Source of the DNA: Trichostrongylus colubriformis
Lineage: Eukaryota; Nematoda; Chromadorea; Rhabditida; Trichostrongylidae
Assembly: GCA_963978905.1 (NCBI GenBank)
Contig: OZ022261.1
Span: 37,838,130-37,902,129 of the forward strand
DNA length: 64,000 nt
Reading direction: 5' to 3'
Part shown: positions 41,101 through 48,755 of the stretch, in pieces
Layout: the number at the start of each line of letters is the position of its first letter
Numbering within the stretch: position 1 is the first letter of the stretch
Made by a program: the position numbers and the translations under genes
Notes under the pieces: model-generated
What the model saw: only the letters and a program-made list of their open reading frames with translations
What the model was told of the DNA's origin: nothing
The model's database searches: none

Positions 41101-44047
41101 TACCCAGTCGGACTGGCCTAATAGGCCTAGTCTATCTGTCTGTCTGTCTGTCTATCTGCCACGAAAGAAACTACTTGAAGGACTACCTGTATAAGTCGAG
41201 TCAGGTGTTGTATCGCTAGTGCATGGGTGAAGAAGTAAGTAGCGCACGTAAACGAAGCTGACCCACACGGAGCGTGCGCTGAATTGTTACTCAAGTGAAA
41301 AATTTTCAGTTTAGATCCAAAATTCAGACGTGGGGAAAGGTTGGGTTAAGGTCAGCGATCAGTTTCTGGGAGATTGACGCCCGTGCTGGGCGTAGCCTGT
41401 TCCGAATGGGCAAAGCTTACAAGGCACAGATCGAAAAGTTCCAGCTCCCGAAATGTCTGAAAGAATGGTTTGCGGTTAGCGATGAGATTCTGCAGAGAAT
41501 GAAAGACACCTGCCCGCAGTAGGACAGCGCGTGTCCTCAATGGACGATGTTCAAAATAACATTGCCTGGGGGCGCCGGTAGAGCCTAGAGATAGGCGGAT
41601 ATCAGTAGAACTTTTCCCGTGCCATAGGAAGAGATCATAGAGAGGTATGAGGAGCAATGGAAAGTGATGATGGGTGCAGAGAAGTTAGTTCGATGATCAT
41701 AGCCATTTGCTATCGCTCCCCGTTGTCCTATGGAGTACAAATAAGGGTCATGGAAGGTGACGTCGGGTAGATGGGCTTAGGTGAGCAAGGAGTTATTGGG
41801 AGTTGAGACGGTGATAGAGGTATTGTAGGCGATAGAAGTTTTCAAGTGAGTCACCCAGATGAAAGCTAGAGGTCTGAGAAGGTTATATGTAGCAGAATTC
41901 ATGGTGAAAGGAGGGCCTCTGGAGTCTGGAAAAGTGCCTTTTTCAATAGCTATCACCCTATTAAAAGTGCCTCCTTCTTCAATAGCTATCACCCTATTAA
42001 AAGTGCCTCGCTCCTTCTTTTCGTGGCTGATCGTAGGATCATCAGTGAAAAGAGGGTACCATGTAGGTGTTTTTGACCATTACTCCACTTTTGTGCTACT
42101 AAACCGTTCAGCTTTCTTTTTGCATTGGGCTCAACAATGCCTACTACTGTCTCGAAAAGAGACCGTCTCGAATGGGCAAGGGTTATAAGTAGGTTTGGTA
42201 TCTCGAATCTGAGCTGACGATGGTGCAGGCTCAACAACAATTATTTGCAACACCGCGTTTTACTTCCACCGGAGCTTCTTCGCCCTCCAATGCGTGCGCA
42301 GCGCGAGAAAATCGGCTAGTGAAAATATAATCCGTCAGTCGGCGGGATGTGGCTTTAGCACATCTACGGCATCAACGTCTGTAGAAAGCAGCAGAGCCAA
42401 TTTTTGTGGTGGAACTCTCGCTCCTAAGGAGTGAAGCTTCGGTTCATAGAAGTAAGTGAGCTCTTGCTACTCGTACAAGACTACTATAATCCGAAGTGTC
42501 ATTTTTTTAGAGGCACGTCCTGGCATTCGGGAACGAAGGGCTCAGAAATCTAAAAAAAACCGGAAATAAAGGGCAACGAAGGGGGGTGATGAAATATCGG
42601 ATTTTGCTGAGTCCAGGCGACGTATCATGTTGACTTGACAGAAGCTCATGATCTTGCTCGTGCAGAAGGCGGTTTCGGAGTGTGATGCTGTGAAGCGAGT
42701 CCTTGAATTTGGGGATGAAAATAACTCGAGAGAATCTGCTAAAGTATGACTGACTTAGTGCTGAAGCTGGAGGAGAAAAAAGACTCATTTTTGCCCCACC
42801 CCTTCTCCCTGTAGTAACTGTTCATCCTACCAACTGTTGATGTTATTTTTTTTATTTGTTCCATTTAGATGAATCGGGCTGATATCCTGAAGGTCCTTCT
42901 ACGATCTGTGGATCATGATCCAGCGGTGATCAATGATGGATGGGCTGCACGTACCAGTGGTTGGACCGGAGCCGACCTGAAGGCCTTGATTACAAACGCT
43001 CATTTTGATGCCACAAGAAGGCGCCATGACGGTAGGTGGCTGTGCTGGGCCTTCCATGAAATTGAGTCGACGCAACTGAAGCGCTACGTTCACATATTCT
43101 CCAGCTTCTGTTTCACTCTACGGCTGAAGCTCCCAGAGCCGTGTGCAATTGGTAGACCGTCATCGTTTTAAGGCCAAAGTACATACGCTGCCCCTAGCTC
43201 GCACCTATGTGCAGCCCGCCAGCGGCACGAATTTTTGGTTCAAATAGCGCACACCCAAGCTCTCAGTGGTTTTAGGCAGCGGTAGTACCCATAGTCTTCT
43301 GTGTAAATGGTTCTCTGAATTTTGTCGATTTGCTCTCTCCACATTATGGATAGTCGTGGGCTTGCGGAGCTTACGGTGCAATCTTAAAAATCCAGTGACA
43401 GATAGTTGAGCGTTGTTCCCCTCATTTTGCCTCCAGAAGAGGTGCTCAGTCACTTCACTATGGAATATTTGGCATATGGAAGAGGATGAGCACTTGGCCC
43501 ACGGTCGGCGATGATTTCGTTTCGGAATGAAACGCTGTCACGAGTTTGGATTCAGGTTTTTGTCCCTGGACTGTTTACTCCCTTGGTGAATCGCATTGGC
43601 TGGAAAAACATAGTAATATCTTAATGAAGAGGGGATCGATTTGAGGCCCTTTTGGCGGGGTCACATTTCCGAAAACTTTTTTTCGACTTTCAGGAAAGAG
43701 TAGATGTTGTAATGGACAGTAAAAGTTTTCAGTCCCATTTGGGATGTCTATCATGCTCTCTTTACTTTTTACTTACAACCTATTCAGAGCCATTACGTCT
43801 TCTCGAGCTTCCTTTTTTTTAACAAAGTTGTACTTGAATCAATAGCTCGACCAAGATATTCTTCCGCGGAATGATAGTAAATTTTCGCTTGAACATGATC
43901 TTAACAAGATTTTGATTTTTAGTTCGAGTGCAAGGAGATGGCGTGATAAAGACCGTCAACATAGAGAACGTTTTCAAAGACTCTCAACCGCGACGACAGT
44001 CATTCCCAAGGAGAGCTACTGTCGGAGAAAAAGTTACACTTTGGTGA
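17482..44047 (+). CDS. prx-1: PEX1-type peroxisomal AAA ATPase, multi-exon, partly resolved
   Basis: PEX1 works with PEX6 as a heterohexameric AAA motor that extracts ubiquitinated PEX5 from the peroxisome membrane. Exons with agreeing phases: 19587-19726, 19767-19944, 20012-20169; 23564-23789, 23852-24007, 30140-30279; 35455-35627, 36591-36725, 37550-37614, 38594-38736, one entering the N gap and ending 39038, 42869-43031, 43923-44047 (TGA). An N-domain exon near 17482-17652 carries [12 protein letters not shown] and [13 protein letters not shown], matching the PEX1 N-domain. The first exons and the linkers at 20170-23563 and 30280-35454 are unresolved. PEX1 is chosen over NSF or VCP because of [31 protein letters not shown] and [18 protein letters not shown]. 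Introns reach 6.1 kb and are full of transposons. The span is an inference from collinearity. Confidence 0.85.
20411..20442. repeat. Perfect hairpin, 14-base arms
   Basis: CTGGTATAGCTGGC (20411-20424) and GCCAGCTATACCAG (20429-20442) pair perfectly across a CTGC loop. It lies in the unresolved PEX1 linker region, 240 bases after exon 20012-20169. No function is assigned. Confidence 0.85.
20870..21137. repeat. Half copy of the TTAA MITE family
   Basis: Ends with CTTCCGTGGACGATCCCTTTAA, one mismatch from the terminal sequence of the 7158-7581 element, and contains the family's GTGAAACTTCGCATG-like and CGTCCACG-like inner blocks. Only one end is recognisable, so it is probably a solo arm or degraded copy within the PEX1 region. 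Confidence 0.6.
21241..21580 (+). other. PEX1 N-domain-like segment, status unclear
   Basis: A frame around 21284-21385 reads [17 protein letters not shown] and a second frame around 21458-21570 reads [18 protein letters not shown] followed by PLLLPLTG. Both resemble the same part of the PEX1 N-domain (the beta strand ending in Trp-Glu-Ile, then the helix followed by PVW) that exon 17482-17652 also covers. No intron of normal length joins the two frames. It may be a decayed partial duplication or a chance match; it should not be spliced into the model without transcript evidence. Confidence 0.25.
21735..22135. repeat. Degenerate minisatellite with ~200-base higher-order unit
   Basis: Short units of the type GTGGAAAAGGCTGTG(C/G)TGATGACACGGCA are repeated with variation. 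A longer unit (CACCGT(C/T)ATGTAGGTGGAGG, then GTTGGTTGTCGTCTGCACGG, then a GGCTTGT-GAAAAGCC block) occurs twice, about 200 bases apart, starting near 21822 and 22022. A 169-codon His-rich open frame on the minus strand is a by-product of the repeat. It lies in a PEX1 intron. Confidence 0.85.
22141..22221. repeat. Inverted repeat, ~33-base arms
   Basis: 22141-22173 and 22187-22221 are near-perfect reverse complements (GAATAAATTGT(A/T)ATGAGT...GAAACATT). It directly follows the minisatellite and precedes the deleted mariner, so it may be the end of a separate small foldback element. Confidence 0.8.
22273..23165 (+). mobile_element. Internally deleted mariner, copy 1
   Basis: Terminal inverted repeats GGTTGATTCATAATAAATCG / reverse complement, flanked by TA on both sides (22271-22272 and 23166-23167). 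A transposase frame starts with ATG at 22438 ([20 protein letters not shown]), jumps to a region equivalent to the catalytic core ([31 protein letters not shown]) and ends [10 protein letters not shown] plus TGA at 23090. At 893 bases it is about 400 shorter than a full mariner, lacking the region between the N-terminal helix-turn-helix and the first catalytic aspartate, and it also carries frameshifts. Non-autonomous. Same family and same deletion as 56457-57332. Confidence 0.88.
23564..30279 (+). CDS. prx-1: PEX1 first ATPase domain (D1), three exons
   Basis: Exon 23564-23789 (acceptor TTTCTACCCTTAG) encodes a helical lead-in and the Walker A loop GLCGSGKSS followed by [13 protein letters not shown] and [10 protein letters not shown]. 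Exon 23852-24007 continues [15 protein letters not shown] and a Walker B-like [10 protein letters not shown], where the second acidic residue of the usual D-D/E pair is Asn. Exon 30140-30279 carries [17 protein letters not shown], the sensor-1 strand region, and ends [10 protein letters not shown]. All phases agree. D1 of PEX1 is known to be the weaker ATPase, so a relaxed Walker B fits. The intron before the third exon is 6.1 kb and holds the nested mariners. Confidence 0.85.
24365..25710. mobile_element. Element with ~140-base long inverted repeats
   Basis: Left arm about 24365-24500 (CCATGGTGAGCTTTTTCA, ATACATGAAGCAAAAAACCG, GTCTCAAATTTGGCCAAATG) and right arm about 25560-25710 are inverted copies with roughly 85 percent match by eye. 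The interior lacks a long open frame but contains a tRNA-like segment on the minus strand (about 25290-25375), and a block near 25025-25150 (GAGCACGAATATCACACTAG) also present near 33780. Probably a non-autonomous DNA transposon in the 6.1 kb PEX1 intron. Target duplication not resolved. Confidence 0.7.
25290..25375 (-). other. tRNA-like (SINE-type) segment
   Basis: Read on the minus strand there is a box A-like TGGCCGAATGGAT followed about 45 bases later by a box B-like GGTTCAAGTCCCG, as in Leu/Ser-type tRNAs with a long variable arm. The acceptor and T stems do not pair well, so a functional tRNA is unlikely. A tRNA-derived SINE or tRNA pseudogene inside the long-inverted-repeat element is more plausible. 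Confidence 0.4.
25784..26128 (-). other. Unrecognised minus-strand open frame
   Basis: A 114-codon frame within the PEX1 intron, beginning [20 protein letters not shown] and containing a hydrophobic strand followed by HCFHEAF. I do not recognise it. It is followed upstream on the same strand by the ORF1-like fragment at 26277-26745, so it may be another piece of the same retroelement. No splice or start evidence. Confidence 0.25.
26277..26745 (-). pseudogene. Retroelement ORF1-like fragment
   Basis: The minus-strand frame 26636-26277 contains [36 protein letters not shown] and [12 protein letters not shown]. This pattern is one I associate with highly repeated nematode non-LTR retrotransposon ORF1-type proteins. 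It is truncated after [12 protein letters not shown], and the frame at 26524-26745 upstream is shifted. No reverse transcriptase is visible nearby. It lies antisense in a PEX1 intron. Family assignment is from memory and moderate. Confidence 0.45.
26922..27589. mobile_element. Foldback mariner derivative (inverted duplication of a 3' half)
   Basis: Ends TTGGGTAGTCTAAAAAGTC / reverse complement with TA on each side (26920-26921, 27590-27591). The inversion continues almost to the centre near 27250: TATCCAAGCTCGAGAATTTTT on one arm, CTCGAGCTTGGATA on the other. The right arm (plus strand) reads [10 protein letters not shown] and later [12 protein letters not shown], the C-terminal part of a mariner transposase; the left arm encodes the same on the minus strand. 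It is therefore two head-to-head copies of one mariner end, 668 bases, non-autonomous. Confidence 0.85.
27719..28940 (-). mobile_element. Inner mariner nested in the 27595-30051 mariner
   Basis: Terminal repeats AGGTTGTCGCATTGAAATTTT at 27719 and the inverted copy ending at 28940; length 1222. It is inserted in the 5' untranslated part of the outer mariner. The two termini are from a different subfamily than the outer element (TCGC versus TCCC), so the two insertions are independent. A TA precedes the left end; the right flank reads AATATA, so the duplication may have mutated. Confidence 0.88.
27794..28786 (-). pseudogene. Mariner transposase (SETMAR-like), frameshifted
   Basis: About 331 codons on the minus strand, from [20 protein letters not shown] to [15 protein letters not shown] and TAA. 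N-terminal helix-turn-helix region ([19 protein letters not shown]), linker [20 protein letters not shown], then catalytic [24 protein letters not shown] and [15 protein letters not shown], the DD34D pattern of mariners. Two frame breaks, near 28450 and near 27900, stop it encoding one protein. All three catalytic aspartates are present. It cuts and pastes element DNA at TA sites when intact. Confidence 0.88.
28979..29985 (+). pseudogene. Mariner transposase of the outer element, frameshifted
   Basis: Reading frames along the plus strand give [40 protein letters not shown] (helix-turn-helix region), [16 protein letters not shown], a first catalytic site ATGDGSW (usual GDESW, so Glu to Gly), [17 protein letters not shown] and [16 protein letters not shown] with 34 residues between the last two aspartates. 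Several frame shifts and early stops make it a pseudogene. Different subfamily from the inner transposase. Confidence 0.85.
30880..32130 (+). repeat. Cluster of GGGCGGGGCGTG-family repeats with CTGT microsatellite
   Basis: Starts with a degenerate (CTGT)n run (30885-30930) ending GTCACGAAATTCGG, then four to five tandem-like units beginning near 31040, 31315, 31600, 31770 and 31880. Each has a GGGCGGG(G/A)C(G/T)TGCGCTGAAA-like head, a CAATTCAGTTCCAAAATGGC-like block and GGGATAAGGTCAGC-like block. The same arrangement, microsatellite then units, occurs at 41130-41420 and 62630-62840. No coding potential. Confidence 0.7.
32639..32715 (+). other. tRNA-like segment within the element
   Basis: Reads CCTCCGTAGTACACTGGTAG with a box A-like core, then GTGTAACGGTTCTGTAGGCG, GAGGTCGTGGGTATGCCACC and CGTCGGG. 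The box B region is mutated (GGTATGCCACC where GGTTCGAATCC is expected) and a full cloverleaf is not convincing. Probably a tRNA-derived repeat rather than a working tRNA. Confidence 0.35.
32988..33583 (+). pseudogene. Histidine-phosphatase (UBASH3/Sts-like) C-terminal fragment
   Basis: From an acceptor-like CAATCAG the frame reads [20 protein letters not shown], then [40 protein letters not shown] and [11 protein letters not shown]. This is the typical histidine-phosphatase pattern of LTxxG, then SPxxRCxQTA, then the late catalytic strand. Near 33405 the reading frame shifts: the continuation [36 protein letters not shown] ending ARGKIAT is in another frame and stops at 33583. The second catalytic His (usually VAHAS) is Asn (VANAN), and the N-terminal RHGE half is absent. 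No intron can bridge the shift. It lies inside an inverted-repeat element in a PEX1 intron, so it is most likely a captured gene fragment. Confidence 0.8.
34176..34640 (+). repeat. Dispersed repeat (host of the captured-gene element)
   Basis: Shares with 41880-42320, in order: GAGAAG...TATGT(G/A)GC, GGAGC/GGCCTCT, TTTTTGACCA, CCTACTACTG, GGGC(G/A)(A/G)G...TATAAGTAGGTT(C/T)GGTATCTC, CACCGGAGCTTC and GCGCGAAAATCGGCT. It is the right-hand part of the repeat interrupted by 32428-34175. Non-coding. Confidence 0.65.
34504..34594. repeat. Perfect inverted repeat, 42-base arms, 7-base loop
   Basis: 34504-34545 (GGCCGCTTCCATACTTTGCG...) and 34553-34594 (...CGCAAAGTATGGAAGCGGCC) are exact reverse complements across the loop CCTGCGT. 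The arms are GC-rich and end in the self-complementary CACGCGCGTG. Such perfection inside decayed repeats indicates a recent origin or conversion between arms. It has no counterpart in the sister repeat at 41880-42320. Confidence 0.95.
35455..44047 (+). CDS. prx-1: PEX1 second ATPase domain (D2) and C-terminus
   Basis: Exon 35455-35627 has [16 protein letters not shown] and [19 protein letters not shown] (AAA start). Exon 36591-36725 has Walker A GPSGCGKT. Exon 37550-37614 has [20 protein letters not shown] (pore loop and helix). Exon 38594-38736 has Walker [13 protein letters not shown] and [16 protein letters not shown]. The exon ending at 39038 starts in the N gap and carries [16 protein letters not shown] with the arginine finger. 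Exon 42869-43031 has [19 protein letters not shown] (sensor 2). Exon 43923-44047 gives a short basic tail ending VGEKVTLW. All catalytic residues of D2 are present, as expected for the active ring. The gap hides only the beginning of one exon. Confidence 0.93.
36196..36311. repeat. Imperfect palindrome in PEX1 intron
   Basis: GCGTCATCACAGCGCTACAC and GCTCGAAC at the left mirror GTTCGAGCTACACCCTGATG and GCGC at the right, with inner GCCACGCC / GGGCGTGG pairing. About 115 bases, non-coding, between PEX1 exons 35455-35627 and 36591-36725. Likely a small MITE. Confidence 0.55.
37674..38568 (+). mobile_element. Decayed mariner just upstream of a PEX1 exon
   Basis: Terminal repeats GGTTGTAAGGAAAGTTCTGG at 37674 and an inverted copy (CCAAAACTTTCCTTACGACC) ending 38568, each with TA outside. 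Length 895. A remnant frame around 38040-38150 ([20 protein letters not shown], then LVDHLKW) resembles the second helix-turn-helix of mariner transposases. No catalytic triad is left. Its right end is 25 bases before the PEX1 exon starting at 38594. Confidence 0.75.
38748..38947. other. Assembly gap (200 N)
   Basis: Exactly 200 N, a conventional filler length, so the true size is unknown. It begins 11 bases after the donor of PEX1 exon 38594-38736 and hides the next acceptor and the first codons of the exon ending at 39038 (the strand before [15 protein letters not shown]). Open frames spanning the N run are meaningless. Confidence 0.98.
39438..39720 (+). repeat. Two-copy tandem repeat
   Basis: About 39438-39545 and 39605-39720 share ACAAAACggGG-TGATGAA..., GAAATGT(C/T)CC(T/C)T, AAGCAGAA(G/A)C(G/A)(T/A)GCTGTGGC and CACTACTT(C)CAC(T/C)G in the same order, offset by roughly 165 bases. 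Non-coding; in the 3.8 kb PEX1 intron 39039-42868. Confidence 0.6.
39740..40260 (+). repeat. Dispersed repeat, copy 1 (pair with 42345-42805)
   Basis: Shares with 42345-42805, in order: GCACC/CATCTACGGCAT, AAGCTTC...GGTTCATAGAAGT, GAACTCT/GAGCTCTTGC, CA(A)GTTGAGG-like and ACATCATGTT, GATC(C/T)TGCTCGTGCAGA, and a final AAGTGGAGG...ACTTTA-like stretch. Two diverged copies in the same intron, same orientation. No long open frame. Confidence 0.6.
40300..41430 (+). repeat. Second cluster of GGGCGGGGCGTG-family repeats
   Basis: Units near 40436 (GGGCGGGGCTTGCGCGGAAA), 40680 (GACGGGGTTTGCGCCGAAA) and 41265 (GGAGCGTGCGCTGAA) plus a (CTGT)n tract at 41130-41160 followed by GCCACGAAAG. The arrangement mirrors 30880-32130. 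All lie in the intron 39039-42868 of PEX1. Confidence 0.6.
41785..42320 (+). repeat. Dispersed repeat, uninterrupted copy; with short tandem repeat
   Basis: Uninterrupted version of the repeat that at 32340-34640 is split by the captured-gene element: CACCCAGATGAAAGC, GGTCTGAGAAGG and TATGTAGCA are contiguous here. Within it, 41931-42012 is a tandem repeat of a 36-base unit (TTCAATAGCTATCACCCTAT...AAAGTGCCTC), about 2.3 copies. Confidence 0.65.
42345..42805 (+). repeat. Dispersed repeat, copy 2 (pair with 39740-40260)
   Basis: Second copy of the family described at 39740-40260, ending about 60 bases before PEX1 exon 42869-43031. Adds a GGAGGAGAAAAAAGACTCAT end. Non-coding. Confidence 0.6.
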
Positions 44048-44350
44048 TTTTTCTGGAACCAAACTCAGTTAACTGCCGTTTGTGTTGCTCATTTTGATCA
44101 CATGTCTGTTCGTGCATATGTTTGTAAAGTATATTCTTGTCATTGTATTTGCAAGATGAAGAAAAGTAGAGAAGAAGAGATCTCGCCCAATTCTTAGTAC
44201 TGTTCACTTACTTCGAACGCTCAAATCATCAAACAATCGAGCCCCCTCTCACGCTTTCAACAGTTTAAGCAGTTTGCTCCCCGTAGTGATTTTTGTTAAA
44301 AAGTGGTCTTCATGACTTTCAGTGCGTCTTACAGACGCAAAATTTTATAA

Positions 44351-44356
44351 AATAAA
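44351..44356 (+). promoter_or_regulatory. PEX1 polyadenylation signal AATAAA
   Basis: A canonical hexamer 304 bases after the PEX1 stop at 44047, in an A/T-rich stretch. It is a likely but not unique choice for the 3' end. Confidence 0.45.
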
Positions 44357-44889
44357 TATCAAATGACAGGGTTTCTTTGCGTTGCCAAACTACATATAAG
44401 CGCCGATGTACTGCGATGCCAGAACTTCTTTGGTGAAGCTGTAGGCGACTCATAAGCACCGCTGCACTCGAGAATTTTGATTCGAATGAATGATCGACTG
44501 AAAAGACGATTGAACTAAAACTTAGCCAGCATTAAGGTCACTGCTGGATAGTAAAGAAGCGGAACTGATCGCGTTCGCACCACTTCCAAGTGAACTTGAC
44601 TCTGAAATCTGAGACGCTCACCCGCTAGAGGCACAACGGACGGTTTCCGAAGTAACAGTAGATGTCCAACAAAAATGGGTCCGTTCAATGACTGAGAATG
44701 GGCTCGCTCTCAGAGAAATCTCTTCACAAATAAAATGAAGACACATATTTCACCAGAAAAGTGAACATGCTAACTCCTTGAATTTTTGATTGTCTGCCGG
44801 CTTCGTGGTACAGGGGTGGAACGAAATGCTGCAGTTGGTAGGAAACCTCAGCATTGCGACACCTCAATTGTCTTATCGATGCTTTGATG

Positions 44890-45310
44890 GCATCGCCTGG
44901 AGTAAGGAGAAATGAGAATTGGGTAGATATATTTCTTAAATAACTATTCCATTACCGAAGAGGTGATGTGTGGTGAAAATTCGAAATGAAAAGGCGCTGC
45001 TTGGGGTCTTATTACGTCCCGCAGCGCTGTGAGCCGCCTGTCACGCATCCGCCAGCGCTGCAAAAGCGCGGCAACGTTCGCGGCTGGCGGACTCTGCTCC
45101 TCACCTGTCTGCATCCACCCCACTGACTAGTGATGCAGAGGGAGCGAAAGGAAAAGAACAAGAAGGGTTTTCGGGTTTCTTTTCTCGGTATTCTCGCCGT
45201 TTTATCTCGTTCTTTCTCTACACTTACGCTGCTGAGCACCCCTATAGTCATATTCTACAATTATACCACAATCTGCCCAATTTACCCCTGTCCATTTTTT
45301 TAATGTGTAG
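44890..45310 (+). repeat. Interspersed repeat, ~420 bases, copy of 61720-62110
   Basis: Shares with 61720-62110: GAGAA(T/C)TGGG, GAAGAGGTGATGTGT(G/A)G, GGCG/GCGC-GCTTGG(G/A)GTCTTAT, CCCGCAGC, then GTGATGCAGAGGG and TTTTCGGGTTTCTTTTCTCGG, CTGCTGAGCA and AATTTACCCCT. Shorter copies of its second half occur at 16540 and 61205. Non-coding. Confidence 0.7.
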
Positions 45311-47790
45311 CTCCTCGACATCTTTATAGAGCATTGTGGACCCCGACCAACAAAAAAACGAAAGACATCTTTCCATTCATGAAACCACTGACCTTTTCCT
45401 CAGCTGATGTCCATGACTGGTCCTGCCTCCCCGTAAAGCTTGTCGGCACCTTGCTTGGTGCGTGGAAATGTAATATCTCAAGGACCAAGCTACATGTGGC
45501 ACCCGCTCCGATCAAATTCGAATCTTGTTCAAATATTACCGCACATTATCTAGAATGAATAAGTAGAGGAGCAAAATAAATCGAAAAAGGTGGAGGAATA
45601 TGAAGAAGTTACTCACAATGATCAAATTTATTGAACAAGGGCATTAGCACATGCATTTGTGGGAGAGAACTGATGACACGATGATCTATGAGTTATGTGT
45701 ACGTTGGAAGAATGTAGAGGGAAGCGTGGTCAGGCACTAGATTGGGGGAGATTTTCAAGGAACAGGATCCCCTCCCCCCTTCCCTTCTCATGTGACTGAT
45801 ATTGCCGGTATTTGTCTCCTTTATAAATCCGTCAATCGATAATCTACCAGTATCATCACCGAGTACGATTATCGACTTACACCTTTTTCAGAGTCCATGT
45901 GATCGCTCCAGAAATCAGTAAAAAAGAAAAACCGCTGTCGTTGAGGATTCTTCAAGAAGTTTTGAAAAATATTCGTCCTCCCTTCACAACTCAAAATACG
46001 ACTTTATTCTGGGGAATCTTCAACCCTTGCTTGGTTTAGGCGAAAGTAGCACATTCTCAAGGCCCCTTCCCCTCCTGCGCTTAGGTAAAATGCAGGTTTG
46101 TGGCCACAATCATTTATTATGCCGCACCTTCATCAATATTGGCTACTTTATATTGTGATGAGAAGTGAATAGATTGCTTCCATACACTATAAAAGAGCCC
46201 TCTCGTCCTCACTTCAAACATCACCCATAGGGGTGCAACGAGTTTTCTTCATGCTCCAGACGGACCGCGTCGCAGCCGCCGATTGATTCATCCTTGCGGC
46301 GTTACTGCAGAACTTATGCTTTGGCTTGTATTACAGTTATTGAAATATGACGTATCATTTCTTGTGCAAGTGTTCGCGTTATGTCTCGTACACCGCGTTT
46401 CTTATGCGTTGCTTGACTGTCTATGCTTTTCGAATTCTCAGTTCGGAAATGTTGCAGTACATTTTGAGTGTTGAATTTAGGTGACAATTGAAGGAACGTG
46501 TGTTTCACCTATACCCAACATGGCATCGCTACCCTAACAAAAGGTTATCTTGGCAGCACGTCATTTAGGTGAGTTTTCAGTATCCTGTGTTTTCGTATTT
46601 CCATCATAAAAATAGGCCATCTATCTATCTGATTGATCATCTTGTGTTATGTAGCAATCTAATATGTCTTATGTTCCTGCGTTTACACATATATACATCA
46701 TAGTATATCTTATGCGTACTAAATAGATATGCAGCAGCACGTTTTTTTCCCCTCCAAGAGGCTTCCAAGTGAGACCTCAACATTGGATGCTAAAAATGTG
46801 GTTCTGTCTGCGCTTTCGCACATGCTGAAGTTTTCGGCGAGTTCCGATGCTCATGTACTAGGGGGGTAGCACTCAAAAACGCTTTTAAAATTATGGCAGG
46901 GAATGAACTCCATTAAAAATCTCCTGAATGTAATATTATAGTGTTCGGTTGTCATTAGGATGTTTTTGTTTTGAAATGTCTGCGATTGATGATCGTCCGT
47001 TCGTTACTGAAGCGTTTCCCCCCTAGGCTTGGGCTAAATCTCACATCCCAGTTCGCACCCATTCCTTGCATTGTTTCATTGACTCATTTTTTGTTCTTCG
47101 GGATTTCTATTGGGTGTATGGTTTAGTATTATGTTTTATGTGCTGTAAGGTACGAAGATATTAATGCAAGCCGGAGAATGTGATTTATGCCTTAGCCTTG
47201 GCGGAAGGAATGGGTGAATCATTTGGTGTAAAATTTTTGGTTTCCTTCTCACCCTCTCAGGATGAGCAAAAATTCTCCACTCCTTAAGTCTTATTATTGA
47301 GTGCTACCCACGTAGTACATGATCGCCTAAATTTGTTTAAGTTTAGTATTATAGAGTGTACCGGTATTATTTTTAATCGTTTATGTCCATGCTCCTTAGA
47401 AAGATTATTTGCAGTGTATTCACTGTTCTCGGTTATAGCGTTAGGTGGTCGCTGAGTTTATCGATGTCCTGATCTCAAAACACGAAGATTGTCAACGGTG
47501 ATGAGAATCAACGACTTGGTTAATCTTCGCATAGTTTGGAGTGTTTTTTTTTTCAGAAACAAGTAGCGCTTTTGATTATGCGCTTAGCGGTGCTAACTGA
47601 ACATCAGAAGCTCATGAAAGTATGCAGATATTTGTAAATTGACCGTTTTAATCGTGACCTCTGCCACCTTCAGTTGAAGTACTCATGAACCTCAAGAACA
47701 ACTTTTGCCAAATATGTGAGAGATCAATCATTGAATCAGATTTCTTCCTATTATATTTACTAAAGAACACAGAACTTCTGCTGGGTCAAT

Positions 47791-47999
47791 TAAAGCCGGG
47801 GGGGGGGGCGGAGACGCAAAACTTTCACCCGCGTCAAAGCTTCTTTCCCTCCCTAGGCTGAGGCTAAAGCAGATGAGACGTATGCTTTGACAGATGCTTT
47901 TTCATGTGGGAAGAGGGATATCAATTTTAGCCCAAGCCTAGGGAGGGAAAGGAGCTTTGACGTCGACGCAAAGTTGCGTCTCCCCCTCCTCCGACTTTA
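47791..47999. mobile_element. Foldback MITE, second copy of the 15201-15380 family
   Basis: Ends TAAAGCCGGGGG and CTCCTCCGACTTTA; then GGAGACGCAA / TTGCGTCTCC, CGTCAAAGCTTCTTTCCCTC against GAGGGAAAGGAGCTTTGACG, and CCTAGGCT(G/T)(A/G)GGCTAAA against its complement. The centre (AGATGAGACGTATGC) is also shared with the other copy. About 209 bases, non-coding. Confidence 0.8.
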
Positions 48000-48031
48000 T
48001 TTGTCCCCTTCTGTTCAATGGACCGCTTCAG

Positions 48032-48148
48032 CTTAGTGGAGTAATGAGGCCGGTAAGATTCTCTTCACGAGCTGTTCTTGAATCAGTTATTAAAAGAGGA
48101 TTCGTGAAGAGCTCAGGTTTGGTCACCTGCCATGAAACGTATATCGAG
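48032..48148 (+). CDS. Possible isolated coding exon, unassigned
   Basis: An open frame of 39 codons, LSGVMRPVRFSSRAVLESVI then KRGFVKSSGLVTCHETYIE, is bordered by a CGCTTCAG acceptor and a strong GTAAGT donor at 48149. An internal ATG at 48044 could start translation. No partner exon was found nearby and I recognise no family. It may belong to a short gene or be coincidental. Confidence 0.25.
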
Positions 48149-48755
48149 GTAAGTATTTTGTGACTCCGAACTGAAGCCTGCTTTCCAAATCTGCGAAATA
48201 CTTCTAATCGGTGTTTGTTAGATTCGGTGACCTTCGACACAGATGGAAAAAGTTGTGGAACATTATGTTCACGCCCTTCGTTCTTGCTCGAATCCAACCT
48301 GGGGGGGGGGGGGGAAGGGGGTAACTACTAGTCTCGGTTACGGATGTGGTTTCGGGTGCCATAGCTGTAAGTAGTATTGGCATGCTCGGCGTCCAGCGCT
48401 ATGATTTGCTCAAGCTCTGAAGCTCTAGCAGTGGAAAGGAATCCATTATCCCTCCACTAAGGCTGCTAATACTTTTCTTTGCATCTGTGCTATTGGGGTT
48501 AGGATAGCGTCAATTCGGTGATCCCAGCGTTGAATATGTGATCCAATCATATTAGTGATCAATCCACCAGTTATCTCTGTCGGTCAAATTCAGCGAATGT
48601 TTCCGCCTTTGTCGCAGTTTCTGAGGCTGTAATAATTGATTTCGCCAGGCCCTCTAAAAATGTTGCAGGCAGCCCTTCCCCCCTACCTAGAGAGGAAGGG
48701 TTCCTACCTGTTCAATGGGCGACCAATAGTCCAATAGGATTCCGGTAAATTCTTA

